In this document: positions 8,295 through 16,567 of the stretch, in pieces
How the letters are laid out: the number at the start of each line of letters is the position of its first letter
How positions within the stretch are numbered: the first letter of the stretch is position 1
Assembly (NCBI RefSeq): GCF_040611135.1
Contig: NZ_JBEXNL010000013.1
Span: 72,565 to 136,564, forward strand
Direction of reading: 5' to 3'
DNA: 64,000 nt
Origin: Tsukamurella sp040611135
Lineage (GTDB): Bacteria > Actinomycetota > Actinomycetes > Mycobacteriales > Mycobacteriaceae
Notes under the pieces: generated by a model
Seen by the model: only the letters and a program-made list of their open reading frames with translations
Databases searched by the model: none
Told to the model about the DNA's origin: nothing
Made by a program: the position numbers and the translations under genes

Positions 8295-10043
8295 GTGAGC
8301 GAGTCGGTCGAACGGGTGGCGGGGGACGCCGCCGAGCAGTCGGTGCGCGTGCTGGACCGGGTGCGGGACTGGTGGTCGCACCGCTACACCTTCACCGGAA
8401 CCGCGGTGGGCCTGGTCTTCCTCTGGCTCTCGCTGACCCCGTCATTGCTGCCCCGCGGCCCGCTGTTCCAGAGCCTGGTGAGTGGCGGCTCGGGTGCGAT
8501 CGGGTATCTCATCGGGGTCGTCGCCGTGTGGCTGGTGCGGTTCATGCGATCGAAGGACAGCAGCCCGCCGGTACCGAAGCAGGGGTGGTGGGTGCTCCTG
8601 GCGATCGGCGTCATCGGCACGATCGGGATGGTGGTCTTCTTCGACGCCTGGCAGACCGACCTGCGCGACCTGATGGGCGTGGCGTACCTGACCTTCGTCG
8701 ACTACCTCCAGATCGGGGTGCTGTCGGTGATCCTCCTCTACGCCTTCGTCGAGCTCGGTAAGGGTGTGCGGTGGATCGTGCGCTGGCTGATCGCGCGCCT
8801 CAACCGCGTGTGCCCGCCCCGCGTCTCCGCGGTGGTCGCCGTCGCGCTGGTGGTGTTCCTCAGCATCGAGATCGTCAACGGTGTCGTGGTGCGAGTCGCG
8901 ATGGACACGATGAACACCGCATTCTCCAAGGCCAGCCAGGAGGGTGCTGCCGATCGGCCCGCGCCCACCAGCGCCTTCCGTTCGGGCGGGCCCGGGTCGC
9001 TGGTCGACTGGTCCTCGCTCGGCAAGCAGGGGCGGGTGTTCGTATCGAACGCGCAGACCGTCGCGCACCTCACGGCCTTCAACGGCGCACCCGCGATGGA
9101 GCCGATTCGCGCCTACGCCGGCCTGGAGTCCTCCGACTCGGGGAACCCGAACCGGTACAAGGACATCGCGGAGAAGGCGGCGGCGGAACTCGAACGCACC
9201 GGCGGCCTGCGCCGCAAGGTGGTCGCGGTCGCGGCCACGACCGGCACGGGGTGGATCAACGAGGCCGAGGCCGGCGCGCTCGAGTACATGTACAACGGCG
9301 ACACGGCCATCGTCAGCATGCAGTACTCGTTCCTGCCCAGCTGGCTGTCCTTCCTCGTCGACAAGCAGAACGCCCTCGACGCCGGCCAGGCCCTGTTCGA
9401 GGCCGTGGACAAGCGCGTCAAGGCGCTGCCCGAGGGGCAGCGGCCCAAGCTCGTCGTGTTCGGCGAGAGCCTCGGATCGTTCGGGGGTGAGGCGCCCTTC
9501 CTGTCCCTCAACAACCTCGTCGCCAGGACCGACGGTGCGCTGTTCTCCGGGCCGACCTTCAACAACGAGATGTGGGTGCGGTTGACGCGGCAGCGGGACG
9601 CGGGCTCGCCCGAGTGGCTGCCGGTGTACCAGCAGGGCGCCGACGTGCGGTTCGCGGCGCGCGCAGAGGATCTCGCGAACCCGGCGCGGCCGTGGTCCCA
9701 TCCGCGCGCGGTGTACCTGCAGCACGCCTCCGACCCGATCGGCCGGTGGAGCCCGGACCTGCTGTTCAGTCAGCCGGACTGGCTCAAGGAGAAGCGCGGC
9801 CCCGACGTCCTGTCCTCGGTGTCGTGGATCCCGATCGTGACCTTCCTGCAGGTCTCCGCCGACCTGGCGGTCGCGGGGAGCGTGCCCGACGGGCACGGGC
9901 ACACGTACGTCAAGGCGGTCGTCGACGCGTGGGCGGCGATCCTGGAGCCGCCGGGCTGGACGGCCGAGAAGACCGCGCGCCTGCGCCCGATGCTCAACAG
10001 CCAGACGGGGTTCAACGAACCCGACGCGCGGCCGGCGGGTTAG
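8295..10043 (+). CDS. Membrane-anchored alpha/beta hydrolase (Abhydrolase_9 family)
   Basis: A 582-residue protein. The N-terminal third is membranous, with about four hydrophobic segments (LVFLWLSLTPSLLP, AIGYLIGVVAVWLV, WVLLAIGVIGTIGMVVFF, YLQIGVLSVILLYAFV). The C-terminal half is an alpha/beta hydrolase with the nucleophile elbow FGESLGSFGG and a late histidine in DGHGHTYV. This arrangement is common in mycolic-acid actinobacteria, and the substrate is unknown; envelope lipids are a guess. The start GTG at 8295 follows a strong GGGGGAGG five bases upstream. An alternative ATG at 8253 overlaps the regulator stop (ATGA) and would add 14 residues. Convergent with trmL, nine bases apart. Confidence 0.82.
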   Translation: MSESVERVAGDAAEQSVRVLDRVRDWWSHRYTFTGTAVGLVFLWLSLTPSLLPRGPLFQSLVSGGSGAIGYLIGVVAVWLVRFMRSKDSSPPVPKQGWWVLLAIGVIGTIGMVVFFDAWQTDLRDLMGVAYLTFVDYLQIGVLSVILLYAFVELGKGVRWIVRWLIARLNRVCPPRVSAVVAVALVVFLSIEIVNGVVVRVAMDTMNTAFSKASQEGAADRPAPTSAFRSGGPGSLVDWSSLGKQGRVFVSNAQTVAHLTAFNGAPAMEPIRAYAGLESSDSGNPNRYKDIAEKAAAELERTGGLRRKVVAVAATTGTGWINEAEAGALEYMYNGDTAIVSMQYSFLPSWLSFLVDKQNALDAGQALFEAVDKRVKALPEGQRPKLVVFGESLGSFGGEAPFLSLNNLVARTDGALFSGPTFNNEMWVRLTRQRDAGSPEWLPVYQQGADVRFAARAEDLANPARPWSHPRAVYLQHASDPIGRWSPDLLFSQPDWLKEKRGPDVLSSVSWIPIVTFLQVSADLAVAGSVPDGHGHTYVKAVVDAWAAILEPPGWTAEKTARLRPMLNSQTGFNEPDARPAG

Positions 10044-10052
10044 CACCGGGCG

Positions 10053-10535
10053 TCAGAGCGCACCGTCGAAGCCGTTCTGCCGCCACGCCTCGTACGCGAC
10101 GATCGCGGCGGAGTTGGCGAGGTTGAGGGAGCGTCGGCCCGCGAGCATGGGGATGCGTAGCGCCGCGGTGACATGCGGGTCGGCGAGCACCTCGGGCGGC
10201 AGCCCGGTGGGCTCGGGGCCGAAGAGTAGGACGTCGCCCGGGTGGTAGTCCACCTCATGGTGGTGGCGCGTCGCGTGCGCCGTGTAGGCGTAGACGCGCT
10301 CCGGCGCGAGGGCGCTCCACGCCGCGTCGAGATCGGCGTGGACGCTCACGTGCGCGAGGTCGTGGTAGTCCAGGCCGGCGCGGCGGAGCTTGGGCTCGGA
10401 GAGGTCGAAGCCCAGCGGCTCGACCAGGTGCAGTTCGCACCCGGTGACGGCGGCGATGCGGATCGCGTTGCCCGTGTTGGGGGCGATCCGGGGCTCGAAG
10501 AACAGAATGCGGAACACGGGTGACGATCCTGTCAC
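10053..10535 (-). CDS. trmL: tRNA (cytidine(34)-2'-O)-methyltransferase
   Basis: SPOUT-class methyltransferase that 2'-O-methylates the wobble nucleotide of certain leucine tRNAs using SAM. The core begins FRILFFEPRIAPNTGNAIR. It ends with the trefoil-knot motifs LLFGPEPTGLPPEVL and IPMLAGRRSLNLANSAAIVAYEAWRQ, all typical of a family of about 150-160 residues. Two in-frame GTG starts are possible, 10535 (160 residues) and 10517 (154 residues, VFRILFFEP). Neither has a good ribosome site, and both lie inside a large palindrome at 10507-10548. The gene may therefore be controlled by RNA folding. It follows the HdeD-like gene on the same strand. Confidence 0.92.
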   Translation of the reverse strand: MTGSSPVFRILFFEPRIAPNTGNAIRIAAVTGCELHLVEPLGFDLSEPKLRRAGLDYHDLAHVSVHADLDAAWSALAPERVYAYTAHATRHHHEVDYHPGDVLLFGPEPTGLPPEVLADPHVTAALRIPMLAGRRSLNLANSAAIVAYEAWRQNGFDGAL

Positions 10536-10548
10536 CCGTGCTCCGCAT
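10507..10548 (-). promoter_or_regulatory. 42-nt near-perfect palindrome over the trmL start
   Basis: Bases 10507-10524 pair with 10531-10548 at 17 of 18 positions around the 6-nt loop GATCCT; the only mismatch is 10514/10541. The core arms are CACGGGTGAC and GTCACCCGTG. The repeat lies 19 bases after the stop of the HdeD-like gene and contains both candidate trmL start codons. On the minus strand it is followed by TCTGTTCTTC, a loose U-rich run. It could be an intrinsic terminator for the upstream gene, a hairpin hiding the trmL start, or a protein site. A stem this long is very unlikely by chance. Confidence 0.75.
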
Positions 10549-10566
10549 GGGGGAGAGGAGGCCCGA

Positions 10567-11172
10567 TCAGCCGGCGTACTGCGAGGGCTGCTGGGCGCCG
10601 AACCGCTTCGCGGCGCTGCGCAGCTGCAGGGCGGTGATGATCTGCGTGATGCCGATGGCGACGGCCCAGATGCCGCCCACCCACACCAGAACGCCCACCG
10701 AGAACGGGCTGGAGACGAGCACCACGCCGCCGATCAGGGTGATGATGCCGAGGATCACGACCCAGACGCGGCCGGGCAGCAGCCGGTCACTCGCTGCCGT
10801 GACGATCTGGGTGATGCCGGCGAAGATCCACGCGACGCCGATCCAGATGCCGAGGATCGCGATCGAGGTGATGAAGTCGTCGCGGAAGCAGGCCACGCCG
10901 ATGACGATCGACAGCGCGCCGCTGATCACCGAGAGCACGCGGTGCTGCGCCTCACCGATCAGCCCGGCGATCACCTGGAAGGCGCCGCTGATGAGCAGAT
11001 AGATGCCGAACAGGATCGCGATGGCGAGGGTCGTCGGACCCGGCCACACCGCGATGACGACGCCCATCAGGACGGAGAGGACGCCGAGGGCGAGGACGGC
11101 CTGCCAGGTGGCCTTGATGCCCTGTTGGATCCCTTGTTGGAATCCCTGGTGGAGGGAGTTGTGATCAGTCAT
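10567..11172 (-). CDS. HdeD-like DUF308 membrane protein
   Basis: A 201-residue integral membrane protein of the HdeD/DUF308 family with six hydrophobic helices in three similar hairpins, for example AVLALGVLSVLMGVVIAV, SIAILGIWIGVAWIFAGI and VWVVILGIITLIGGVVLV. Before the first helix is the amphipathic stretch HQGFQQGIQQGIKATWQ. In enterobacteria HdeD is linked to acid resistance, but the role in actinobacteria is not established. The ATG at 11172 (MTDHNSLHQG) was chosen because upstream codons overlap the folD promoter and are not hydrophobic. Divergent from folD with a 79-bp spacer. Confidence 0.85.
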   Translation of the reverse strand: MTDHNSLHQGFQQGIQQGIKATWQAVLALGVLSVLMGVVIAVWPGPTTLAIAILFGIYLLISGAFQVIAGLIGEAQHRVLSVISGALSIVIGVACFRDDFITSIAILGIWIGVAWIFAGITQIVTAASDRLLPGRVWVVILGIITLIGGVVLVSSPFSVGVLVWVGGIWAVAIGITQIITALQLRSAAKRFGAQQPSQYAG

Positions 11173-11251
11173 GGGTTCAGTATCGGATGGATCTCGAACA
11201 CTCGCGACTCGAACCGGGAGGAATCGGCACGCCGGATCAGGGGGATAGGAT

Positions 11252-12124
11252 ATGGCTGTGACGGCTGAGGTGTTGGACGGCAAGGCGACCCGCGACGAGC
11301 TCTTCGAGGTGTTCCGGGAGCGGGTGCGCGCGCTGCGCGAGCGTGGCGTCGCCCCCGGCCTCGGTACGGTGCTCGTCGGCGACGACCCGGGCTCGCGCTC
11401 CTACGTCAAGGGCAAGCACGCCGACTGCGCGAAGGTCGGTATCGAGTCGATCCGCCGAGATCTGCCCGCCGACATCTCGCAGGCCGAGCTCGAGGCCGTC
11501 ATCGACGAGCTCAACGCCGACCCCGCCTGCACCGGGTACATCGTGCAACTGCCGCTGCCGAAACACCTGGACGAGAACGCGATCCTCGAGCGGATCGACC
11601 CCGCCAAGGATGCGGACGGCCTGCACCCGACCAACCTGGGCCGGCTGGTGCTGGGCGCACCCGGGCCGCTGCCGTGCACCCCGCACGGCATCCTGCACCT
11701 GCTGCGTCGTTACGACGTGCCGATCGCCGGGGCGCACGTCGTGGTCGTCGGTCGCGGGGTCACCGTCGGCCGGCCGATCGGCCTGCTGCTGACCAGGCGG
11801 TCCGAGAACGCGACGGTCACGCTGTGCCACACCGGAACCCGCGATCTCGCGGCCGAGGTGCGCCGCGCCGACATCGTGATCGCCGCCGCCGGCGTCCCGG
11901 GTCTGATCACCGCGGACATGGTCAAGCCCGGTGCCGCCGTGCTCGACGTGGGCGTCAGTCGGACCGCCGAGGGCCTGCGCGGCGATGTGGCGGCGGGCGT
12001 CGACGAGGTCGCCGGTCATCTCTCGCCCAACCCCGGCGGCGTCGGTCCGCTCACCCGGGCCTTCCTGCTGGGCAACGTGATCGAGGCTGCCGAGCGCGAC
12101 CTCGCCCGCGCGGACGGGGCGTAG
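11252..12124 (+). CDS. folD: Bifunctional methylenetetrahydrofolate dehydrogenase/cyclohydrolase
   Basis: Interconverts 5,10-methylene-THF, 5,10-methenyl-THF and 10-formyl-THF with NADP in the cytoplasm, supplying one-carbon units for purines and formyl-Met-tRNA. The 290-residue protein shows the catalytic lysine segment SRSYVKGKHADCAKVGI, QLPLPKHLDENAILERI, KDADGLHPTNLGRL, the NADP-binding VVVGRGVTVGRPIG and VLDVGVSR. The ATG at 11252 is preceded by a GGGGG stretch; GTG two codons later is the alternative. It overlaps the next gene by one base. The pairing with a DUF3017 gene matches Rv3356c-Rv3355c of M. tuberculosis. Confidence 0.96.
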   Translation: MAVTAEVLDGKATRDELFEVFRERVRALRERGVAPGLGTVLVGDDPGSRSYVKGKHADCAKVGIESIRRDLPADISQAELEAVIDELNADPACTGYIVQLPLPKHLDENAILERIDPAKDADGLHPTNLGRLVLGAPGPLPCTPHGILHLLRRYDVPIAGAHVVVVGRGVTVGRPIGLLLTRRSENATVTLCHTGTRDLAAEVRRADIVIAAAGVPGLITADMVKPGAAVLDVGVSRTAEGLRGDVAAGVDEVAGHLSPNPGGVGPLTRAFLLGNVIEAAERDLARADGA

Positions 12125-12438
12125 TGTCCGAGCCCGCGGTCGAGCAGTTCCGCCGTGCCCGGACGGTGCGCACGGTGATCGCGAACGCGGGGTACGTCGT
12201 GGTGGTGTCGATCCTTGCGGTGGGAATGGTGCTCGTCGGGCTCGAGTACTGGCGCCGCGGCCTCGTCGTCGTCGGCGCGGGTACGGGGTTCGCCGCCGTC
12301 CTGCGCGCGACCCTCCCCGAGCGGCGTCAGGGTCTGCTCCGCGTCCGCAGTCGGTGGTTCGACGTCTCGGTGCTGGCCGTGGCGGCGGTGGCGATCCTCG
12401 TCGTGTCGTGGGGGATCAGTCCGCTGGGCACCAAGTAG
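12124..12438 (+). CDS. DUF3017 small membrane protein
   Basis: A 104-residue protein with three hydrophobic stretches (VIANAGYVVVVSILAVGMVLVGL, GLVVVGAGTGFAAVLRATL, VSVLAVAAVAILVVSWGI) joined by arginine-rich loops. Its size and position directly after folD match the DUF3017 family of actinobacteria. The GTG start shares a base with the folD TAG stop, so the two are probably translated together. Its function is unknown. Confidence 0.82.
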   Translation: MSEPAVEQFRRARTVRTVIANAGYVVVVSILAVGMVLVGLEYWRRGLVVVGAGTGFAAVLRATLPERRQGLLRVRSRWFDVSVLAVAAVAILVVSWGISPLGTK

Positions 12439-12543
12439 CCCCGGCAATACAAACTTCAAATGTAGATTCCTGTATGTAACGTTTTGGCATCGGGTACGAT
12501 GTGCTGAGGTAACGACTCGGTCAGCGACTCGAACGGAGGTGCC

Positions 12544-13989
12544 ATGGGGATCTCGTCCTTCGGCGCGTCCGTGGGCCCCGGACCCGTGCACTGCGTCCTT
12601 CTCGATCTCGAAGACGGGCGGATCGTCGGCCGGCAGGCCCGCACGATCGATCCCGGGCCGTACCGCCTCGGGCGGCGGGGCAACCTGCTCTCGTCGGGCT
12701 TCGACCTGCTGGCCAGCCACTCCGAGCGCACCGTCGACGCCGCCGCCGTGACCGTCGAATCGCGCCGGGGCCTGATGTCCGTGCGCTGCGGCGCGCGGGG
12801 CGGCGTCCGGTCCGCGGGGATCGTTCGTGAATCGGACGCGGTCCTCCGCGCGCTCGACGAGCGCGGCCTGATCGCTCGCTATCCGAGTGTGATGATCGCG
12901 AATCTGGGAGCGGGTGGCCTGCGGATCTACACCGTGCGCGGCGGAGCCGTCACCGCCGAGCGCCGGGCGCGCGGCGTCGTCGTCGACGGGCCGGACGCGG
13001 GAGTCGGCGCGGCGCACGGGGTGGCCGAATTCCTGCACTCCACGATCGGTCGAGCCGAGACGAGCCCGGAAGCGGTGGTCCTGGTGGGCAGCGGCGCGCA
13101 GAACGCCGGCGTGCGCGAGGCCGTCGCCGACATCGCCCGGGCCGCCGGCGCGGAGCCGCTGTCCGTCGAGGAGCCCGAGGCGATCGCCCCCACCGGCGCG
13201 GCGCTGCTCGCGGCGGACCGCTGGTCCGCGGGAACGGCGCCGTCGTCCCTGGTGAGCAGCGGCCTCGGTGGAATCGGCGGGCACAGCGTCCGCCTGACCG
13301 CCGCCGTGCTGCCCCTGCTGGTTCTCGCCGCGCTGACCGGCGCGATCCTCGCCACCGGCTACGTGACCGGCATCATCGGTCCGGCGGGTCAGACCACCGA
13401 TCAGGTCGTTCCGACCTCGACGGAGGTGCGCTCGTCCGCAGAGACGGCGCCCACCTCGGAGGTGGGGCCACCGCCGACGTCCGCCGTCGCCTCGACCCTG
13501 CCGCCCGTGGACACGCTCGTACCCACCTCGGCTCCCCGGGACACCGGCCGGGACGAGGTGACCCCGACGATGACCACCTTCGCGCCAGCGCCCGTCCACC
13601 CGTCCACCACGCGGGCCCCGTGGCCGACACCGACGCCGACCGTACCGAGTACGCCGACCCGGACGCTTCCGACGACGATCCTGCCGTCCCTCCCGACGGG
13701 CACGCCGTCCGGAACGCCGTCGCCGACGATCATGCCGCCCGCCGAGGGCTCCGGCCAGAATCCGCCGCCCGGGTCGGCTCTGCCGTCCTCCGAGTTCCTC
13801 CCCGGCAACGGGCTGAGCGCTCCCCGTGCGCGCGTCGGGGGAGGCACTGCGCGTCCCGACGGTGCCGCGCCCTCGGATGCGTCGCCCGATCCGTCTCGGC
13901 GTGTCCTCGGGGCGATCGAGCCGCGGATGGTGCCGGTGGCACCGTCGTCCTCCGAGGGCGCGCCGACGGTGACCAGCCCGGCCCCGTAG
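12544..13989 (+). CDS. ASKHA/Hsp70-like membrane protein with Pro/Thr-rich outer tail
   Basis: A 481-residue protein in three parts. Residues 1-225 look like a degenerate actin/Hsp70-type fold: phosphate-loop-like GISSFGASVGPG, IANLGAGGLRIYTV, VVLVGSGAQNAGV and the closing EPEAIAPTGAALLAA. A single membrane helix follows (LTAAVLPLLVLAALTGAILATGYV). The last 190 residues are rich in proline, threonine and serine, as in outer linker domains. The ATG at 12544 follows CGGAGG. The 105-bp region upstream is AT-rich for this genome (around TGTATGTAACGTTTTGG). Comparable fusions occur in mycobacteria, but I cannot name a function; nucleotide binding is unproven. Confidence 0.7.
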   Translation: MGISSFGASVGPGPVHCVLLDLEDGRIVGRQARTIDPGPYRLGRRGNLLSSGFDLLASHSERTVDAAAVTVESRRGLMSVRCGARGGVRSAGIVRESDAVLRALDERGLIARYPSVMIANLGAGGLRIYTVRGGAVTAERRARGVVVDGPDAGVGAAHGVAEFLHSTIGRAETSPEAVVLVGSGAQNAGVREAVADIARAAGAEPLSVEEPEAIAPTGAALLAADRWSAGTAPSSLVSSGLGGIGGHSVRLTAAVLPLLVLAALTGAILATGYVTGIIGPAGQTTDQVVPTSTEVRSSAETAPTSEVGPPPTSAVASTLPPVDTLVPTSAPRDTGRDEVTPTMTTFAPAPVHPSTTRAPWPTPTPTVPSTPTRTLPTTILPSLPTGTPSGTPSPTIMPPAEGSGQNPPPGSALPSSEFLPGNGLSAPRARVGGGTARPDGAAPSDASPDPSRRVLGAIEPRMVPVAPSSSEGAPTVTSPAP

Positions 13990-14007
13990 GCCCTCGGCGG
14001 CGTTCCG

Positions 14008-15156
14008 TCAGCGGCGCGCGATGTCCAGGGTGCGCGACAGCAGCTCCGCGACGGCGTTCATCTCGGTGAGGAAGCCGTCGTGGCCGTCGCGTGAGTGCAC
14101 GACGACGAGGCCCTCGCAGCCCGGCAACAGGTCGGCGATCTCCTGTTGCAGGCGCAGTGGATACAGACGGTCGGAATCGATTCCGCCGACGACCACGGGG
14201 ACCGGGCAGCCGCGCAGCGCGGCCTCGACGCCGCCGCGACCGCGGCCCACGTCGTGGTGGTTGAGCACCTCGGTGAGCACCACGTAGCTGCCGGCGTCGA
14301 ACCGGTTGACCAGCTTCTCGGCCTGATGGTCGAGATAGGAGGTGACGGCGTAGCGGCCGCCCGCGAGCGGCTCCTCATCGCCCTGCGCGTCGTTGCGGAA
14401 CCGGCTGTCGAGTTCGATCTCGGTGCGGTAGGTCAAGTGCGCGATCCGGCGGGCGACACCCAGGCCGGCGGTCGGCGCACCGTCGGCGTCGTGGTAATCG
14501 CCGCCGTGCCAGTGCGGATCCGCCGTGATCGCAGCGATCTGCGTGGTCTGGGTGCCGATCTGATCGGCCGTCGCGCGGGCGCCCACGGCGAGGATCAGCG
14601 CCGAGCGCAGGAACTCGCCGTACATCAGGGCCCATTCGAGGGCCCGCGCGCCGCCCATGGAGCCGCCGACGACCGACGCGATGTCGTGCACGTCGAGCGC
14701 TCGCAGCAGCGCGGCCTCGGCCTCCACCTGGTCGCGCACCGTGATGACGGGGAAGCGGGAACCGTAGGGCCGACCGTCGGGGGCGAGCGACGCCGGCCCC
14801 GTCGAACCCGAGCACCCGCCCAGGACGTTCGCGGAGACGACACACCACTCGTCCGTATCCACCGCCGCTCCGGGGCCGATCAGGCCGTCCCACCAGCCGG
14901 CTGAGCGGTGATCGGCGTCGGGCGGGCCGGTGACGTGCGAGTCGCCCGTGAGGGCGTGCAGGGCCAGCAGGACGTTGCTGCGGTCGGCGTTCGGGCGGCC
15001 CCAGCGCTGGAAGGCCATCGTGACGTCCTCGAGGACGACACCTGATTCGAGCACCAGGGGGCCGAGTGACAGGGACTGCATCGCACCGTCCGGAACCCGG
15101 GCCCAGTCGCCCGGGGACCTGTCGATGGATCGACCTGTGCGGATGCTGATGGTCAC
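14008..15156 (-). CDS. metX: Homoserine O-acetyltransferase
   Basis: Transfers acetyl from acetyl-CoA to L-homoserine, the first committed step of methionine synthesis. The 382-residue alpha/beta hydrolase-fold protein has the nucleophile segment VVGGSMGGARALEW and the acid/histidine pair near GGIDSDRLYPLRLQ and SRDGHDGFLTE. The GTG at 15156 (VTISIRTGRS) is preceded by AGGAGAGG at good distance. A longer frame upstream is rejected because it runs through the SAM riboswitch. No metY/metC homologue lies beside it, so O-acetylhomoserine is used by an enzyme encoded elsewhere. Convergent with the ASKHA-like gene. Confidence 0.95.
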   Translation of the reverse strand: MTISIRTGRSIDRSPGDWARVPDGAMQSLSLGPLVLESGVVLEDVTMAFQRWGRPNADRSNVLLALHALTGDSHVTGPPDADHRSAGWWDGLIGPGAAVDTDEWCVVSANVLGGCSGSTGPASLAPDGRPYGSRFPVITVRDQVEAEAALLRALDVHDIASVVGGSMGGARALEWALMYGEFLRSALILAVGARATADQIGTQTTQIAAITADPHWHGGDYHDADGAPTAGLGVARRIAHLTYRTEIELDSRFRNDAQGDEEPLAGGRYAVTSYLDHQAEKLVNRFDAGSYVVLTEVLNHHDVGRGRGGVEAALRGCPVPVVVGGIDSDRLYPLRLQQEIADLLPGCEGLVVVHSRDGHDGFLTEMNAVAELLSRTLDIARR

Positions 15157-15171
15157 CGAACCTCTCCTCGC

Positions 15172-15284
15172 GCTTGCCGCCCGGCAGGGATCACCGGGAA
15201 ACCAGGTCATCACCCGGGGCACCCCACCGCGGCGGAGGGTTGCCGGTCAGCAAGCCGGGGCTGTGCGCTGACACTCATGACCTC
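15172..15284 (-). ncRNA. SAM riboswitch (SAM-IV type) of metX
   Basis: Read on the minus strand from 15282, the leader opens GGTCATGAGTGTCAGCG and closes with GGTGATGACC at 15205, forming the outer P1 helix. Between them lie the SAM-clan core elements CCCCGGCTTGCTG, CCGGCAACCCTCC and GCGGTGGGGTGC. A further hairpin (CCCGG ... CCGGG) follows P1 and would be the extra element of the SAM-IV type. It ends about 15 bases before the metX start region. SAM binding is expected to shut off metX. A -10-like TATGAT (15291-15296, minus strand) puts the transcript start almost at the first base of P1. The class is judged from memory of the consensus. Confidence 0.9.
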
Positions 15285-15290
15285 GTCTGC

Positions 15291-15296
15291 ATCATA
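15291..15296 (-). promoter_or_regulatory. -10 box of the metX riboswitch transcript
   Basis: TATGAT on the minus strand is the best -10 hexamer in the spacer. It lies seven bases before the first conserved base of the riboswitch, as expected if transcription starts at P1. I see no convincing -35 element. Confidence 0.6.
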
Positions 15297-15371
15297 ACCG
15301 ACCGATTCCCCGTGAACGAGGTCACAGGGGCTGCGGGAAGGAGGGAACAGGCCTGGGCGTTGCACGGCCAC

Positions 15372-16556
15372 GTGGATTCCTCTACCCGGACCAGGCTCGC
15401 GGTCGGCGCGATGGCGCTCGGCGGTTTCGGTATCGGCACCACCGAGTTCGCAGCCATGGGCCTGCTGCCCGGTATCGCGCAGGACCTCGAGGTCAGCGAG
15501 CCCGTCGCCGGGCACGTGATCTCCGCCTACGCGCTGGGCGTCGTCGTGGGGGCGCCGCTCATCGCGGCCGCGTTCGCCCGGGTGCCGCGCCGGCTGCTGC
15601 TGATCGGGCTGATGGTCGCGTTCACCGTGGGCAACGCGCTGTCGGTCTTCGCCCCCACCTACGGCACGCTCATGGCGGCCCGGTTCGTCGCCGGGTTGCC
15701 GCACGGCGCCTTCTTCGGCGTCGCAGCGCTGGTGGCGGCGCACCTGGCCGGGCCGGAGGGGCGGGGCCGCGCGGTGGGGCAGGTGCTCATGGGCCTGTCG
15801 GTGGCCAACGTGATCGGGGTGCCGCTCGTGACCTGGCTGGGCAACGCGTTCACCTGGCGGTACGCGATGGGCGTCGTCGTGGTCATCGGCGCCGTCACGG
15901 TCGCCGCGCTGCTGGCCTTCCTGCCCGCGGTCAGCATTCCGGTGACCAACCCGCTCACCGAGCTCGGAGCGCTCGCCCGGCCGCAGGTCTGGTTCGCGCT
16001 GCTCACGGGCATCGTCGGGTTCGGCGGGATGTTCGCGGTGTACACCTACATCTCCACCACGCTCACCTCGGTGTCCGGGCTGAGCGCGGGCTCGGTGCCG
16101 ATCGTACTGGCCGTCTACGGCGTGGGCATGGTGATCGGCAACGCCGTCGGCGGTCGCGCCGCGGACCGCTCGGTGATCGGGTCGATCGCCGTCGCGCTCG
16201 TCGCGCTGGTCGTGCTGCAGGCGTTGTTCTCCGTGTTCGCGCCGCAGCCCGTCGCCCCCGTGGCCCTGTTCTTCCTCATCGGTCTCACCGCCTCGGCGCT
16301 GGTGCCCGCCCTGCAGACCCGGCTGATGGACGTCGCGGGCGAGGCGCAGACCCTCGCCGCGACGCTCAACCACTCCGCGCTCAACATCGCGAACGCGCTG
16401 GGCGCGCTGCTCGGCGGAGCGGTCATCGCCGCCGGCGGCGCGTACACCGCGCCCGCCCTGGTCGGCAGTGGGCTCGCGGTCGCCGGCCTGCTGGTGTTCG
16501 CCATCGGGGTGCTGGTAGCACGACGGAGCGCGGAACCTGTCGGTGCTCGTCGGTAG
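15372..16556 (+). CDS. MFS exporter of the DHA1 family (Cmx/Cml-like)
   Basis: A 394-residue twelve-helix major facilitator. The opening GAMALGGFGIGTTEFAAMGLLPGIAQDL is typical of the drug-efflux branch that includes actinobacterial chloramphenicol exporters (Cmx/CmlR) and AraJ-like proteins. The motif-A region reads FARVPRRLLLIGL and the mid-protein loop AHLAGPEGRGRAVGQVLMGL. The true substrate cannot be inferred. The start is uncertain. GTG 15372 (VDSSTRTRLAVG) is the conservative choice; an in-frame TTG at 15360 lies 13 bases after GGAGGG. Farther upstream codons fall in the divergent metX riboswitch. Eleven bases separate it from the RNase gene. Confidence 0.83.
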   Translation: MDSSTRTRLAVGAMALGGFGIGTTEFAAMGLLPGIAQDLEVSEPVAGHVISAYALGVVVGAPLIAAAFARVPRRLLLIGLMVAFTVGNALSVFAPTYGTLMAARFVAGLPHGAFFGVAALVAAHLAGPEGRGRAVGQVLMGLSVANVIGVPLVTWLGNAFTWRYAMGVVVVIGAVTVAALLAFLPAVSIPVTNPLTELGALARPQVWFALLTGIVGFGGMFAVYTYISTTLTSVSGLSAGSVPIVLAVYGVGMVIGNAVGGRAADRSVIGSIAVALVALVVLQALFSVFAPQPVAPVALFFLIGLTASALVPALQTRLMDVAGEAQTLAATLNHSALNIANALGALLGGAVIAAGGAYTAPALVGSGLAVAGLLVFAIGVLVARRSAEPVGARR

Positions 16557-16567
16557 GGTCTTGGGGT

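Noticed and set aside
15174..15371. N-terminal extension of the MFS exporter through the metX leader
   Set aside because: The extra 66 codons are not membrane sequence and lie in the SAM riboswitch of the divergent gene.
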